Of a DNA stretch of 59,134 nucleotides, positions 23,441-32,610 are shown piece by piece; positions within the stretch are counted from its first letter, which is position 1; each line of letters opens with the position of its first letter. Origin of the DNA: Streptomyces sp. MA5143a (GTDB lineage Bacteria; Actinomycetota; Actinomycetes; Streptomycetales; Streptomycetaceae); NCBI RefSeq assembly GCF_900290235.1, contig NZ_OLMK01000128.1, forward strand, positions 1-59,134. The letters run 5' to 3'. A program made the translations under genes and the position numbers. Under the pieces are notes generated by a model. That model saw nothing but the letters and a program-made list of their open reading frames with translations. It was not told the origin of the DNA and made no database searches.

Positions 23441-25915
23441 CTACTGAGTATCCGCCGCTGCCCACACGGTGGCGGAGCCGTCCTTGGCTACGAGCGCGAG
23501 CCGGCCCCCGCCGTGGCAGAAGGCGAGGCGGACGAACTCCTCGGCCAGCCAACCGGTCGTCGCCACAACCTGGAGATCCTGGATCCGCAGTATCACGACC
23601 ATCCGTGAACCGATCCCGGCAGCGATGAACCTGCCACTCGGATCACAGGCCAGCTGCGTCACCGGGCCGACCCCGAGGTCGTGGTACCTGGGGACGGTCG
23701 CCTTCCGCGACAGAACACCGAGGTACGTGGGGTGGGGCAGGTTCTCCGTCATCGCTGAGTCCACAGCCCCCTGCAGGCTCCACAGCATGGTCCGGTAACG
23801 CGAACCCCAAGTCGAGGAGCGAATGGCGCCCAAGCGTTTGTGGAAGTCCTCCGACGGCGCACTGAAGTAGACCGTGCCCGAGACGGGGGCCACCGTCGCG
23901 CAGATCGCGTACGGCAGTACGACCAGGTGGTGGCTCCCGGACTGCTCTCTCAGCAGTTCCGACCTTCCCGTGCCCGCGGCGACCACTGTCCGGCCGCCCG
24001 GCCCTACGGCCAGCCAGGCCCCGCTGCCCTGATTGAAGTGCGCCCGTGCAGGATCCCAGCCCTCCGACGTGGCACTGCCGAGGGTGGTCGGTTGGTAGTG
24101 GTCGGAGATACCGCCGGCGAAAGAGCCGTCCCGGTCCGTCATCAGGGCCTTGACCGTCACTCCGGTCTCCCAGGTCGGCTTCCAGACGCCGGACGTCGAG
24201 GCCCAACGTTGGACCTTCTCGGAGGAAGCCAGCAGCGCACAGTCCGGTCCGGGCATCACCACGTGCGTGACGGGCTGCCCCATCCGGATGACAGTGATCG
24301 GCTCACCCGACTCCAGGCTCAGGATCTCCACGTCACGGGCGCCCGGGGCGACGACACGGGCCAGGCGCGTGCCGTCCGTGCTGACGGCGACCGGTCCGCA
24401 GGGCTTCGTGGCGGGAACGCGCATGCCGGGGCGGAGGATCCGCAGGCCGTCCTCGGCGGCGCCGAGCGGGGCAGCCCGGACACTGGCCAGCCAGTCTTCC
24501 GAGGCGAAGCTCTCGCCCTGACGGCGGTGCTGGTGAACCAGGGTGCCGGGCATATGGGTACGCAGGTCCCACAGGGTGCCGTCGGGCAGGGACACCCGAG
24601 CCACGGGGGCACCGTCGGCGAGACGTTCGCCGGGCTGGGCCAGCCACCGGCTCAGGGTGGCTCGGCCCTGCGGGAGCGGCCAGCACAGCGGGACCAGATC
24701 GGGGGCGGGCCGCCCCGGCAGAAGCGTGCGAGTGGGGGCGCTGCGGGCCCAGGCCGTGGCACCGTCCACCACCGCACAGCCGATGTCCATGGGGCGGAAC
24801 TGCGTGAACGACGCCAGGAGTTGGGTGACCATGGGCATCCGGCTGGTGCCGCCCACGAGAAGGACCCCTGCCAGCGCCTCGCGGCTGACGCCGCATTCGT
24901 CCAGCAGCTTGTCCACCAGAATGAGGGTGCGTTCCAGCAGGCCCGACTGGTGGACGAGTTCCTCCAGACGGTCTCGGGTGAGGCGGATGCCCTCGTGCAG
25001 GGGGCCCAGGTCCACCAGGCAGGACGGGTCGCTGGAGAGCTGGTGCTTGACGTCGCGCGCGGCGATCCGGAGGGCGCTCTCGGCCCGGTGCAGGGCTTGG
25101 CCTTCGAGGCCGGACATGCCGACGATCTCCTGGAGGATCAGCGCGTCGACATCGGCGCCGCCGCAGTCGGGCAGGGAGTCGGCGGCGATCACATGATGGT
25201 GGTCCTCGCTGATGCGGACGACGGCCGCGTCGAAGGTGCCGCCGCCGAAGTCGTAGACCAACAGCAGCTGTCCGGGCACCGGGGGGCGGCCGGAGATCGG
25301 CGCGAAGGCGGCGGCGACCGGTTCGTGGAGGTACTCGATGTCGCGGAAGCCCGCGGCACGGCAGGCATCGTCGAGTTCGGCCCAGCGCTGGTCGTCCGGA
25401 TTGCCGATGGCGAAGTCGCCGGGACAGGTCACGAGCAGCCGGTCGATGGCGGTCTCGGCCAGCCGCTCGGCCTCGGTGCGGATGGCGGAGAGGAGGGCGG
25501 CCGAGAGGTCGCCCGCCGTGACGTGGCGGCCCGCGGGCACTGTGCCACCGGGCGGAAACGAGCTTGGGTGGGGCGGCCCGCCCCGGTGGTCGCCGGCGGG
25601 GAACTCGATGTACTCGCGGGATATCGCCCCACCGCCGAGACGGCGCTTGAACTCCGCCCGGAAGCGCAGCGGATCGTTGCGGCGGCGGCCGTCGGCGAGT
25701 TCCCCGACCACGATCTCATGAGGCTCGACGAATGCGTAGCTCGGCCAGGAGCGGGCTCCGGCGACCGGCTCGGGGATCGGCTGGGCCTCACCGCCCATGA
25801 GCAGAGTGGCGGTGGTCATGGTGGTTCCGAGGTCGACGACGAGGATGTGTTCCCCGGTCGGGTCGGCGGCCTGGCCGGCGGCGGCTGCCCCGGGCTGGGC
25901 GTGGGGCGGTGTCAC
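23441..25915 (-). CDS. Hsp70-type ATPase domain fused to a C-terminal propeller-like region
   Basis: An 824-residue protein. Residues 20-390 are an actin/Hsp70 ATPase: phosphate-1 loop ILVVDLGTTMTTATLL, phosphate-2 loop LLLVYDFGGGTFDAAVV and adenosine motif GVLLVGGTSRMPMV. The usual peptide-binding beta-sandwich and helical lid are absent. Instead about 430 residues follow with blade-like strand repeats, such as GPVAVSTDGTRLARVVAPG and RFIAAGIGSRMVVILRIQDL, probably a WD/PQQ-like propeller. The GTG at 25915 overlaps the stop of the dynamin-like gene (GTGA), with GGAGGA upstream. The coupling suggests that it works with the two GTPases. Its partners and client are unknown. Confidence 0.82.
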   Translation of the reverse strand: MTPPHAQPGAAAAGQAADPTGEHILVVDLGTTMTTATLLMGGEAQPIPEPVAGARSWPSYAFVEPHEIVVGELADGRRRNDPLRFRAEFKRRLGGGAISREYIEFPAGDHRGGPPHPSSFPPGGTVPAGRHVTAGDLSAALLSAIRTEAERLAETAIDRLLVTCPGDFAIGNPDDQRWAELDDACRAAGFRDIEYLHEPVAAAFAPISGRPPVPGQLLLVYDFGGGTFDAAVVRISEDHHHVIAADSLPDCGGADVDALILQEIVGMSGLEGQALHRAESALRIAARDVKHQLSSDPSCLVDLGPLHEGIRLTRDRLEELVHQSGLLERTLILVDKLLDECGVSREALAGVLLVGGTSRMPMVTQLLASFTQFRPMDIGCAVVDGATAWARSAPTRTLLPGRPAPDLVPLCWPLPQGRATLSRWLAQPGERLADGAPVARVSLPDGTLWDLRTHMPGTLVHQHRRQGESFASEDWLASVRAAPLGAAEDGLRILRPGMRVPATKPCGPVAVSTDGTRLARVVAPGARDVEILSLESGEPITVIRMGQPVTHVVMPGPDCALLASSEKVQRWASTSGVWKPTWETGVTVKALMTDRDGSFAGGISDHYQPTTLGSATSEGWDPARAHFNQGSGAWLAVGPGGRTVVAAGTGRSELLREQSGSHHLVVLPYAICATVAPVSGTVYFSAPSEDFHKRLGAIRSSTWGSRYRTMLWSLQGAVDSAMTENLPHPTYLGVLSRKATVPRYHDLGVGPVTQLACDPSGRFIAAGIGSRMVVILRIQDLQVVATTGWLAEEFVRLAFCHGGGRLALVAKDGSATVWAAADTQ

Positions 25916-27486
25916 CTTGGGTCCTCCAGATGGCGTCGGGCGGCGTCGATGTGGGCGATGAGGTTCTGGCAACGGTCGTGGACGATGCGGGCGGTGGCGC
26001 GGTTCCCGCCGGGGAAGCCCAAGGCGGTGCGCGGCAGCCAGCGTTCGGCGAGTTCGAGAGCCCGGCGGCGGGCCTCGTCGAGCGGTGTCGCGGGCGGCAG
26101 CCCGAGGCGGGCGTGGACGGCCCGTCCCCGCGCTCCGACCAGGGCGAGGAGTTGCTCCTGGTCATCGGCGGTCAGGGCCAGTTGGCCGGTGGCGATCTGG
26201 TGCAGCAGGTCGAGCTCGCGAAGTGCGGGTTCGTGGGTGAGGAAGCCGGTGAGCAGGCGCTCCACCGCGTCCGCGGCGAACCGGTCCTCGCCCGTGAGGC
26301 TGTGGCGCAGCCGCCGTACCGATGCGATCACCATGCCCGCGACCATGCGGATCTTGATGGTCTCGGAGCGGTGCGCGAAGTGGTGGTTGACGGTGCCGCG
26401 CAGTGCGTTGATACCGGATGCGTCCTCCAGGCCGGCTCTCAACGTGGACGAGGTGTCCGCGCCCTCGCGCACCAGGCCGGTGGCGGTGAGCAGCCCGTAG
26501 CCGCTGAAACGCTCGTACAGTGCGGCCCGGCGCCCGGGGGTGAGCGGAAGATCGCGGTCCGCGCGGGAGAAGACCTGGGCGGTCAGCAGATCCGCCCGGA
26601 GGCGTTCCGGCGGTACCCGGGCGAGTGCTCGGAGATCCTTCAGGTCCTCGACGCTCAACCGGGTGGCGGTCTCGGCGAGCAGTCCGCACACCGGGGTGAC
26701 CTCGAACATCAGACGGCGGATCGCGGGGCGGGCTGTCAGCCGGGCGATCAGTTCGCGCGCGGTGGCCATGGGGTCCGGGCTTTTCGGCCACAACTCCTCC
26801 ACCTTGGTGATCACACCGACGGCAGTGACCGGTGAGCGGGTGACGGCGTCGGGTCCGAGGAAGGCGTCGAGCATCTCGGTATCCGTCTCGGCCATGCCAC
26901 GCCTGCTCATCACGACGATCAGCCCGTCCGCCTGGGTGGAGGCGGCCGCCGTCTCGGCGTGCACGTTCTCCCGGCTGCGGCTGAGGAAGTCCAGGGTCCG
27001 CCGGGAGTCCCCGTCCCGGACCGAGCACAGCCCCGCGGTGTCGATCAGGTCGAAGCCGGTCAGGTGCCGACTGGGGCAGACCACTTCCAGGTGGTCGATG
27101 GCGGCGAGCAGCTCCTGGTTGTCCGTTGCGCGCGCGGCGTACCGCTCCAGTTCGTCGAGGTCGGCGGGGAAGGACGTGCCGTCGCGGTGGTGCACGGTCA
27201 GTGAGGGGGCATCGCCGTAGCGGACGCGGTTGATGCTGTACGACAGCTCCAGGGCGCCGGTCGGTGTCAGGCGTTCCCCGATCAGGGCGTTGACCAGTGT
27301 GGACTTGCCCTGGCTGACCCGGCCGACGACGGCGACCCCCATTCTCGTGCCCAGCCTCGCGGCCCCGGTCCCGATGGTCTGCCGCACGGGGTCCAGGGCC
27401 GGCCGGTCCGCCGCCCGTTCGGCCTCCGTCAGGACAGTGAGGAACCGCCCGGTCAAGGTGGACTCGTCGTGCGGACCCGCGCTCAC
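25912..27486 (-). CDS. Dynamin-like GTPase B (IniC-like)
   Basis: A 524-residue large GTPase: G1 VVGRVSQGKSTLVNAL, G3 FDLIDTAGL and G4 GVITKVEELW (TKVE rather than TKxD), then a helical stalk (for example IKIRMVAGMVIASVRRLRHSL) with no obvious C-terminal transmembrane helix. The size and layout resemble mycobacterial IniC and the smaller partner of paired bacterial dynamin-like proteins, which remodel or protect membranes. The GTG at 27486 overlaps the stop of dynamin A as GTGA, and the stop overlaps the Hsp70-like start in the same way, so three genes form one coupled string. The open frame extends far upstream in the antisense context of dynamin A and is not coding there. Confidence 0.85.
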   Translation of the reverse strand: MSAGPHDESTLTGRFLTVLTEAERAADRPALDPVRQTIGTGAARLGTRMGVAVVGRVSQGKSTLVNALIGERLTPTGALELSYSINRVRYGDAPSLTVHHRDGTSFPADLDELERYAARATDNQELLAAIDHLEVVCPSRHLTGFDLIDTAGLCSVRDGDSRRTLDFLSRSRENVHAETAAASTQADGLIVVMSRRGMAETDTEMLDAFLGPDAVTRSPVTAVGVITKVEELWPKSPDPMATARELIARLTARPAIRRLMFEVTPVCGLLAETATRLSVEDLKDLRALARVPPERLRADLLTAQVFSRADRDLPLTPGRRAALYERFSGYGLLTATGLVREGADTSSTLRAGLEDASGINALRGTVNHHFAHRSETIKIRMVAGMVIASVRRLRHSLTGEDRFAADAVERLLTGFLTHEPALRELDLLHQIATGQLALTADDQEQLLALVGARGRAVHARLGLPPATPLDEARRRALELAERWLPRTALGFPGGNRATARIVHDRCQNLIAHIDAARRHLEDPR

Positions 27487-29531
27487 TCCTCTTCCCCGTC
27501 CGCCGGGTCGCCGGAGGCGTTGCTGCCGGCTCCGTCGTCCCCGTCTCCGGGTGTGCTGCCTCCGCTGTGTGGGGCGTGCGCCTCGCGGGCCAGGGCTTCG
27601 GTCTCCTCGAGCAACCGCTCGGCGGCTTGGCGGGCCGTGCGCAGCGGCTGCTGGGCGTCGGCCAGCGTGCCCAGGGTGGCCAACGCCGCCTCGCGGGTCG
27701 CCCGGCGGGCCTCCTCCAGAAGCGGGAGGGTGATGTCGAGGGACTCTCGCTCGCGGTCGATGAGGCTCTCCATCTCCGCGATCACGGCCTTGGCGAACTC
27801 CGCCACGCGCGTGTCGATTTCGCTCGTGACGACCTGCTGGGCGAGGGGGCGCAGCCGCAGCAGGTCCGACTGGAGCTGGGCACGCCGGGCGGCCAGACGG
27901 GAACGCGGAATGTTCCTGATCTCGACGGTGGTGTGGCCGGGGCCGCGTACCGTTCGGGTTTCCTGCACGTAGCGGACGTTGAGTGCCCGACCGACCTTCT
28001 CTCCCATCGCCGCGCTGAAGGTGCGGGCCAGGCCGGCGGCCCCGCTGCGAATGATTCCGGCGCGGTTCCCCGACCCGTCCTCCCAATGGGCGCCGATCAC
28101 CTCGGTGCGTTGCGGGCCCGCGTGGTACACCTTCTTCTTCTTGGGCCTCAGTCTCCGGTACGAGGGCAGGTCGACCACCGAGGAGTGGGCGGAGCCGGCG
28201 AACGCGGGCGCCGCCAGGGCCAGTCCGGACTCCGCGGCGAGGGCCTGGACGATGCCGGTGGCCTGCCGCGCTCCCCACTCGTCCACGGAACCCATGGCCA
28301 GCAGGCACTCGTTGTTGACCTGCTCGTCCAGGTGCTCGGGCTGGGTCAGGTAGTACTCCTGGGCGCACAGTTCGGTGGACGCGCGCTGCCAGATGCTGTC
28401 GAAGGCCTCCGTCACTCGGCGTTTCATCTCGCCGTGCAGCTCCTCCAGTCTCGCGGCGGCCTGTTCACGCCACCTTGCGCTCTGCTCGGACAGTTGGTCC
28501 AGACGGTCCCGCTGCGCGGCGGCCTCGGCCGCGAGCCGTTCCAGCTCGCGGCCGGTGGTGTCGCGCAGCGCCGTCTCCTGGGCGACGAGCGGGGCGAGGA
28601 GGGCCTCGGCGGTGGCCCGCGCCTCCTGCAGCGGGGCACCGAGCAGCACACGTATCCGGCGCGCCGCGAGAGTCCGCCACAGCGCCTCCTCGAACGCGGG
28701 TAATCCGCTCTCCTCCAGGAAGGCCGGATCCCCGGTGCACAGATAGTGCAGCTTGCCCAGCGCGGAGACCGGGTGGACCGGAGTGGCGGCGGGGGTTCGC
28801 CCGACGCGTTCCGCCACCCGTCGCCGCATCTCGTCCGCGAACGCGTGGTAGTCCGGCCTCTGGTCGATCATGTTGAGCACCACGAGCAGAGCGTCCTCGC
28901 TGTCGGCGGCTCGCAGCGCAGTGCCGGCCGTGGCCAGGAACGTCAGCTCGGGCTTGGTCAGCGGATCGGTGACATCGGCGACGAAGACGATCGCGTCGGC
29001 GAGCCGCAGGGCGGCGTGGGTGATCCGTGAATGCGCGGGGAAGGTACCGCCCACGCCGGGCGTGTCCACGAGTACGAGTCCGGAGCGCAGGCGCGGATTG
29101 GGCAGGCGCAGGTGCACGGTGACCGTGGCGTCGGTGTGCTCCTGCCCAAGTCCGTGGGCGGTCTCCCCGGCGTGGTCGTCGATCTCCTCACGGGTGATAC
29201 GGCGCTCCTCCACCGAGCCGTCGCCTCGGGTGACGCGGACGTGGTACTCCTCCGTCTCGCCCCACTCGACCGTGGTCACCAGCCGGGTCGTCGGGTACGG
29301 GGCCGTCGGGAACAGATCGGTGGACTGGTCCAGCAGTACGTTCAGCAGGGTGGACTTGCCCCGGTTGAACTCACCGCAGATCACTACGGTGAGCCGGCCG
29401 TCGACGAGGCGTTGCAGGACCTCGTCGAGCCGTTCCGCGGTGTGTGGGGCGGCCGCGTCGTCCACCCGGCGCAACAGGTCCCGGCAGAGGCCGGTGACAT
29501 CCTCACGGAGTTGTTCGAAGGTGTCGGTCAC
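27483..29531 (-). CDS. Dynamin-like GTPase A (IniA-like)
   Basis: A 682-residue dynamin-family protein: G1 VICGEFNRGKSTLLNVLL near residue 50, G3 LVDTPGVGG near 155 and G4-like LNMIDQ. A stalk rich in Glu and Arg coiled coil follows (RELERLAAEAAAQRDRLDQL), interrupted by a basic PKKKK stretch that could contact lipid headgroups, and a second coiled coil lies at the C-terminus. It is the larger member of a pair with the gene at 25912-27486; paired bacterial dynamins usually act as hetero-oligomers on the inner membrane. The start is GTG with GAGGAGA upstream. A patatin-like lipase gene lies 153 bases upstream on the same strand. Confidence 0.87.
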   Translation of the reverse strand: MTDTFEQLREDVTGLCRDLLRRVDDAAAPHTAERLDEVLQRLVDGRLTVVICGEFNRGKSTLLNVLLDQSTDLFPTAPYPTTRLVTTVEWGETEEYHVRVTRGDGSVEERRITREEIDDHAGETAHGLGQEHTDATVTVHLRLPNPRLRSGLVLVDTPGVGGTFPAHSRITHAALRLADAIVFVADVTDPLTKPELTFLATAGTALRAADSEDALLVVLNMIDQRPDYHAFADEMRRRVAERVGRTPAATPVHPVSALGKLHYLCTGDPAFLEESGLPAFEEALWRTLAARRIRVLLGAPLQEARATAEALLAPLVAQETALRDTTGRELERLAAEAAAQRDRLDQLSEQSARWREQAAARLEELHGEMKRRVTEAFDSIWQRASTELCAQEYYLTQPEHLDEQVNNECLLAMGSVDEWGARQATGIVQALAAESGLALAAPAFAGSAHSSVVDLPSYRRLRPKKKKVYHAGPQRTEVIGAHWEDGSGNRAGIIRSGAAGLARTFSAAMGEKVGRALNVRYVQETRTVRGPGHTTVEIRNIPRSRLAARRAQLQSDLLRLRPLAQQVVTSEIDTRVAEFAKAVIAEMESLIDRERESLDITLPLLEEARRATREAALATLGTLADAQQPLRTARQAAERLLEETEALAREAHAPHSGGSTPGDGDDGAGSNASGDPADGEEE

Positions 29532-29684
29532 GGTGGCTGTGCTCTCCTCGGTCCGGGTGGGTGCGGCCGGTGGGGCGGTGGGACATGCGAGCGGGAAAGA
29601 AGGATCGCGCCCGGAGCGCGTCGCGCGAGGGGTTCTGGAGCGAGGCAGGGGGTGGCGTGTCCCGGGGGCGACGGACGCGGACGG

Positions 29685-30974
29685 CTATCCAGTGCTGGGG
29701 TTCGGACCGCCCTCCTGCCGACCCTCCCCGGGCGTCGGGACGGAATCCGGGGCGGAATCCGGATATGCCGTCAGCGGCAGGCGGGGCAGGGGCTCGTCGA
29801 GTTCGGCCACGGCCGCGCTGCGGTGCCGGTCCAGCGCGGTCGCCGCCCGGCAGCCGAGATCTTCCGCCCACAGCGCGTTCAGTGCCTCCCGCGCGTCCTC
29901 GTAACCGAGCCGGTGCAGCGCCTCCACACGGGCGGGGGACAGGTCGAGCGCCGCGCTCGTCGTACCCAGCACCGGCGCACGGTGGGCGAGCGAGCGGCGG
30001 GGGTAGATCTCCACGATCTCGCAGCCGGGGTGCCGGCCCGGCTCGAAGAGCGGGGCGTGCGACAGGTGCACGGCGATCACCCGCGTCGCGGCGATCCGGC
30101 CCGCCAGGGCCGGAACCGGCAGATTCCCCCCGCCCAGCACATCCCCGTCCCGGTAGGCGACCCCGCCGACCATGCGCGGCGGCATCACCAGCGGGATGGC
30201 GGCGCTGCCGAGGATCGCCTGGTGGATCCGGGAGTCCGGCAGATCGTTCACGTACAGCCAGATGGAGCGGCGGCGCAGCACCTTCGAGCGGGCGACGTCG
30301 GCGACCCACGTCAGTCGCAACGGTCTGCCGCGCAGCGCCGGGCCGTCATGCGGATCGCGGGGCAGCAGGTCTGAGGCATGCGCGCTGATGACGTCGGGCG
30401 GCAGAGACCGGAAGAGGGTGGCGTAGAACGGCACCCCGGCCCTCAGCCGCGCCGGATCAACGCTCCGCTCCACCAGGGAATCCAGATATCCGGGCCGGAG
30501 CATCGGGCCCTTCAGCCGGTGGACCAGATTGCCCATCTGGTACCCGGCCGGTTCCCCGAAGGGCTCGTGGTGCGGCCGGGGCGGCGCACCGCTCTGCTCG
30601 GCGGTCTCCTGCCACAGCCGGCTCAGCCGCCCCGCCGCTTCCTTCAGGGAGGGCGCGCAGGCCACGACCGCCCCGTTGAGCGCGCCGATACTGGCCCCGG
30701 CGACGGCGACGACCGGCACGCCCTGCTCCGCGAGGAAGGCCACCACTCCCGCCTGGTAGGCGCCCTTCGCCCCGCCTCCAGCCAGGACCAGCCCGACCGG
30801 CAGCCTGCGCGGGTCCTGGAGCCCCGCTTGCCGCAGGACCTCCACCGGATCCCGCAGCCCGAGCGGCTGGGGAACGGGCAGCGGTGCCCCCTCCGTCCAG
30901 ACCGGGCCAGAGGCCAGTGCCTCGGCTCGGGACTGCACCTGGCGGGCCCGCCGGGCGACTTCTTCGGGGTCCAC
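29685..30974 (-). CDS. Patatin-like phospholipase
   Basis: A 429-residue patatin-fold hydrolase: oxyanion motif VLAGGGAKGAYQAG, nucleophile serine in GASIG (VAGASIGALNGAVVA), and the catalytic aspartate in YRDGDV (DGD in place of DGG). Bacterial patatins are serine/aspartate dyad phospholipases A or lysophospholipases. No signal peptide is visible, so it probably acts on the inner leaflet. The GTG lies six bases after the stop of the coiled-coil gene, with CGGAGGTGA ahead, so the two are one operon. Adjacency to two dynamin-like GTPases points to a shared membrane-lipid role, either repair, stress response or an effector of a defence-like system. Confidence 0.88.
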   Translation of the reverse strand: MDPEEVARRARQVQSRAEALASGPVWTEGAPLPVPQPLGLRDPVEVLRQAGLQDPRRLPVGLVLAGGGAKGAYQAGVVAFLAEQGVPVVAVAGASIGALNGAVVACAPSLKEAAGRLSRLWQETAEQSGAPPRPHHEPFGEPAGYQMGNLVHRLKGPMLRPGYLDSLVERSVDPARLRAGVPFYATLFRSLPPDVISAHASDLLPRDPHDGPALRGRPLRLTWVADVARSKVLRRRSIWLYVNDLPDSRIHQAILGSAAIPLVMPPRMVGGVAYRDGDVLGGGNLPVPALAGRIAATRVIAVHLSHAPLFEPGRHPGCEIVEIYPRRSLAHRAPVLGTTSAALDLSPARVEALHRLGYEDAREALNALWAEDLGCRAATALDRHRSAAVAELDEPLPRLPLTAYPDSAPDSVPTPGEGRQEGGPNPSTG

Positions 30975-30980
30975 GGCCCA

Positions 30981-32066
30981 TCACCTCCGCCCAGGGAAGG
31001 GGCAGGCGTCCCGCCGGGCGCGCAGAGCGTGGTCGGCCTGTTCGTCCACGGCTTGGCGGACGAAGCCGCGCCCGTCCAGGCGGCCGGGCATCCAGCCGTC
31101 CGAGCGTGGCGGAGGCCCGTCCTCCGGAGAGAGCCGAACCCTCAGTGCCGCGGTCAACGGCCCTCGGGGGCCGTCCAGTTCCGGCAGCAGCCCGGCCCCC
31201 AGGATCTCCGCGACCAGCAGCCGCGGTTCACCGTCGCCCAGATCCTGGGCGACGGCGTCCAGTACCTCCGCCAGCGGGCGCCGCCGCGTCCAGGCCTTCG
31301 CGGGCTCGGCGAGCAGCCTGTCCGCCAGTTCATCGCGGTACCGGCGGACATCACCGGTGAGGAACTCGTACATGCCGCAAGGCCCCCGGAACACCTCCTC
31401 CGCCAGCAGCAGCACCTGGCAGGTCCAGGGAAGTCCGGTGTAGGTCTGTCCGGATCTCCATCGGCGGACGGCCGTACGCAGATGGAAGTCGGCTGCGTCG
31501 GCGGCCTCCAGCCCCTCCACCCGACGCTCCAGGACACCCAGCGCACCGCTCAGTTCGCCCCATTCCCGCTCCATGCGGCTGTGCAGGTCGCCGATGAACT
31601 CGGCCAGACCCGCAAGGCTCTCGCCCAGCTCCGCGACGAGTCGGGCGTTCTCCAGACCGCGCCGCTCCACGGCGTTGAGGATCATGTCGGTACGCCGCAG
31701 GTGGCCGGCGATCCGCGCCACCTCCGCGTCCACCCGCAGTGCCTGGCTCGACAGTCGGTCCAGGTGACGAGCCACCTGCACCTGGTTGAACACGAGAGCC
31801 CGGTCTGCGGACACGCGTTCCTTGTGCGCCCGGCCCCGAACGACGGCCACCAGACGAGCGAACGGTCCCCGCCCCGCACTTGTCTCGATCTGGGTCTCGG
31901 TACGCCGCACGCCCCGCATCAGCTGCTGAAGCATTTCCAGATCGGCGCGGCCGCGTGCCGCCGGCACCCGTAGAACAAGGCGCTCCAGCTCGTCGCCGCG
32001 CTTCACCACGCGGCCCGCCGCATGAGGCGGGCGCGGTGCGCCCGTATGTGTCTGCTCCGATCCCAC
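30981..32066 (-). CDS. Coiled-coil protein of unknown function, operon with patatin gene
   Basis: About 361 residues if the GTG at 32066 is used (GGGGGGCC upstream); a TTG at 32126 is the alternative. I do not recognise the family. The middle (about residues 70-200) has heptad-like Leu/Glu/Arg patterns, such as LSSQALRVDAEVARI, LVAELGESLAGLAEF and LGVLERRVEGLEA, implying a long coiled coil. The C-terminal third is mixed helix with a conserved-looking segment (WTCQVLLLAEEVFRG) and a basic tail. No signal or membrane span is seen. It is the first gene of the string that continues with patatin, two dynamins and the Hsp70-like protein, so it may be their scaffold or sensor. Confidence 0.6.
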   Translation of the reverse strand: MGSEQTHTGAPRPPHAAGRVVKRGDELERLVLRVPAARGRADLEMLQQLMRGVRRTETQIETSAGRGPFARLVAVVRGRAHKERVSADRALVFNQVQVARHLDRLSSQALRVDAEVARIAGHLRRTDMILNAVERRGLENARLVAELGESLAGLAEFIGDLHSRMEREWGELSGALGVLERRVEGLEAADAADFHLRTAVRRWRSGQTYTGLPWTCQVLLLAEEVFRGPCGMYEFLTGDVRRYRDELADRLLAEPAKAWTRRRPLAEVLDAVAQDLGDGEPRLLVAEILGAGLLPELDGPRGPLTAALRVRLSPEDGPPPRSDGWMPGRLDGRGFVRQAVDEQADHALRARRDACPFPGRR

Positions 32067-32228
32067 TGCACGGCCCCCCGCGCATCGCCCCCACCGGATC
32101 GGCGCGCATGCGCCTGACCGAATCAAGTCACCCTAATACGGTCCTTGTCGGTGTGCCACCGATAGAACCGAAATACCTCCCGAACTCCCCAATGCCGGTC
32201 AGTCGGCCTGTGTTCTGGATGTGTCGGA

Positions 32229-32606
32229 CTATGTCGCGCGGGACCGGCAACGGCCCGAGATGCCGCTCGGTGTCCGGCCGACGGGCGGTGCGTCGAAGCA
32301 CTCGATGAGCCGGCTGCCGCCGGTGGTGGTCGCGCCGCGGCTCAGGCCCCGCACCCGTGTGCCGCCACGCGGCTCCACCCCTGGCAGCTCCGCCACACGC
32401 CGCCGGACCACGTGCTCGACCAACGGGCGGATCGCGGGGACCAGTTCCAGCACGGGTGTGCCGGAGGGCGCCCATCCGCGTTCGCCCAGCCCTGCCAGGT
32501 CGCCCGTCCGGCGGTACCCCGCCCGCGTCGACCAACTGCCCCCGCAGCCCGGGAAGAAGCTCCTCGATCGCCGACAGCCCGCGGTGGAGCGGCACACGGG
32601 GCACAC
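32229..32606 (-). pseudogene. Frameshifted remnant of an FAD-dependent monooxygenase/oxidoreductase
   Basis: Two minus-strand frames together resemble the segment after the FAD domain of flavin monooxygenases: PLHRGLSAIEELLPGLRGQL in one frame, then after a frame change near 32,500 AIRPLVEHVVRRRVAELPGV and GTRVRGLSRGATTTGG in another. No dinucleotide-binding N-terminus and no C-terminal half are present. The fragment directly follows the stop of the deaminase/aldolase gene, so the intact gene may once have been the last member of that operon. The assignment is by remembered family pattern and is moderately secure. Confidence 0.5.
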
Positions 32607-32610
32607 GGGC

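Noticed and set aside
23441..29531. A DnaK-GrpE-type chaperone operon
   Set aside because: The Hsp70-like protein lacks the peptide-binding domain, and its coupled neighbours are dynamin-like GTPases, with no DnaJ or GrpE.
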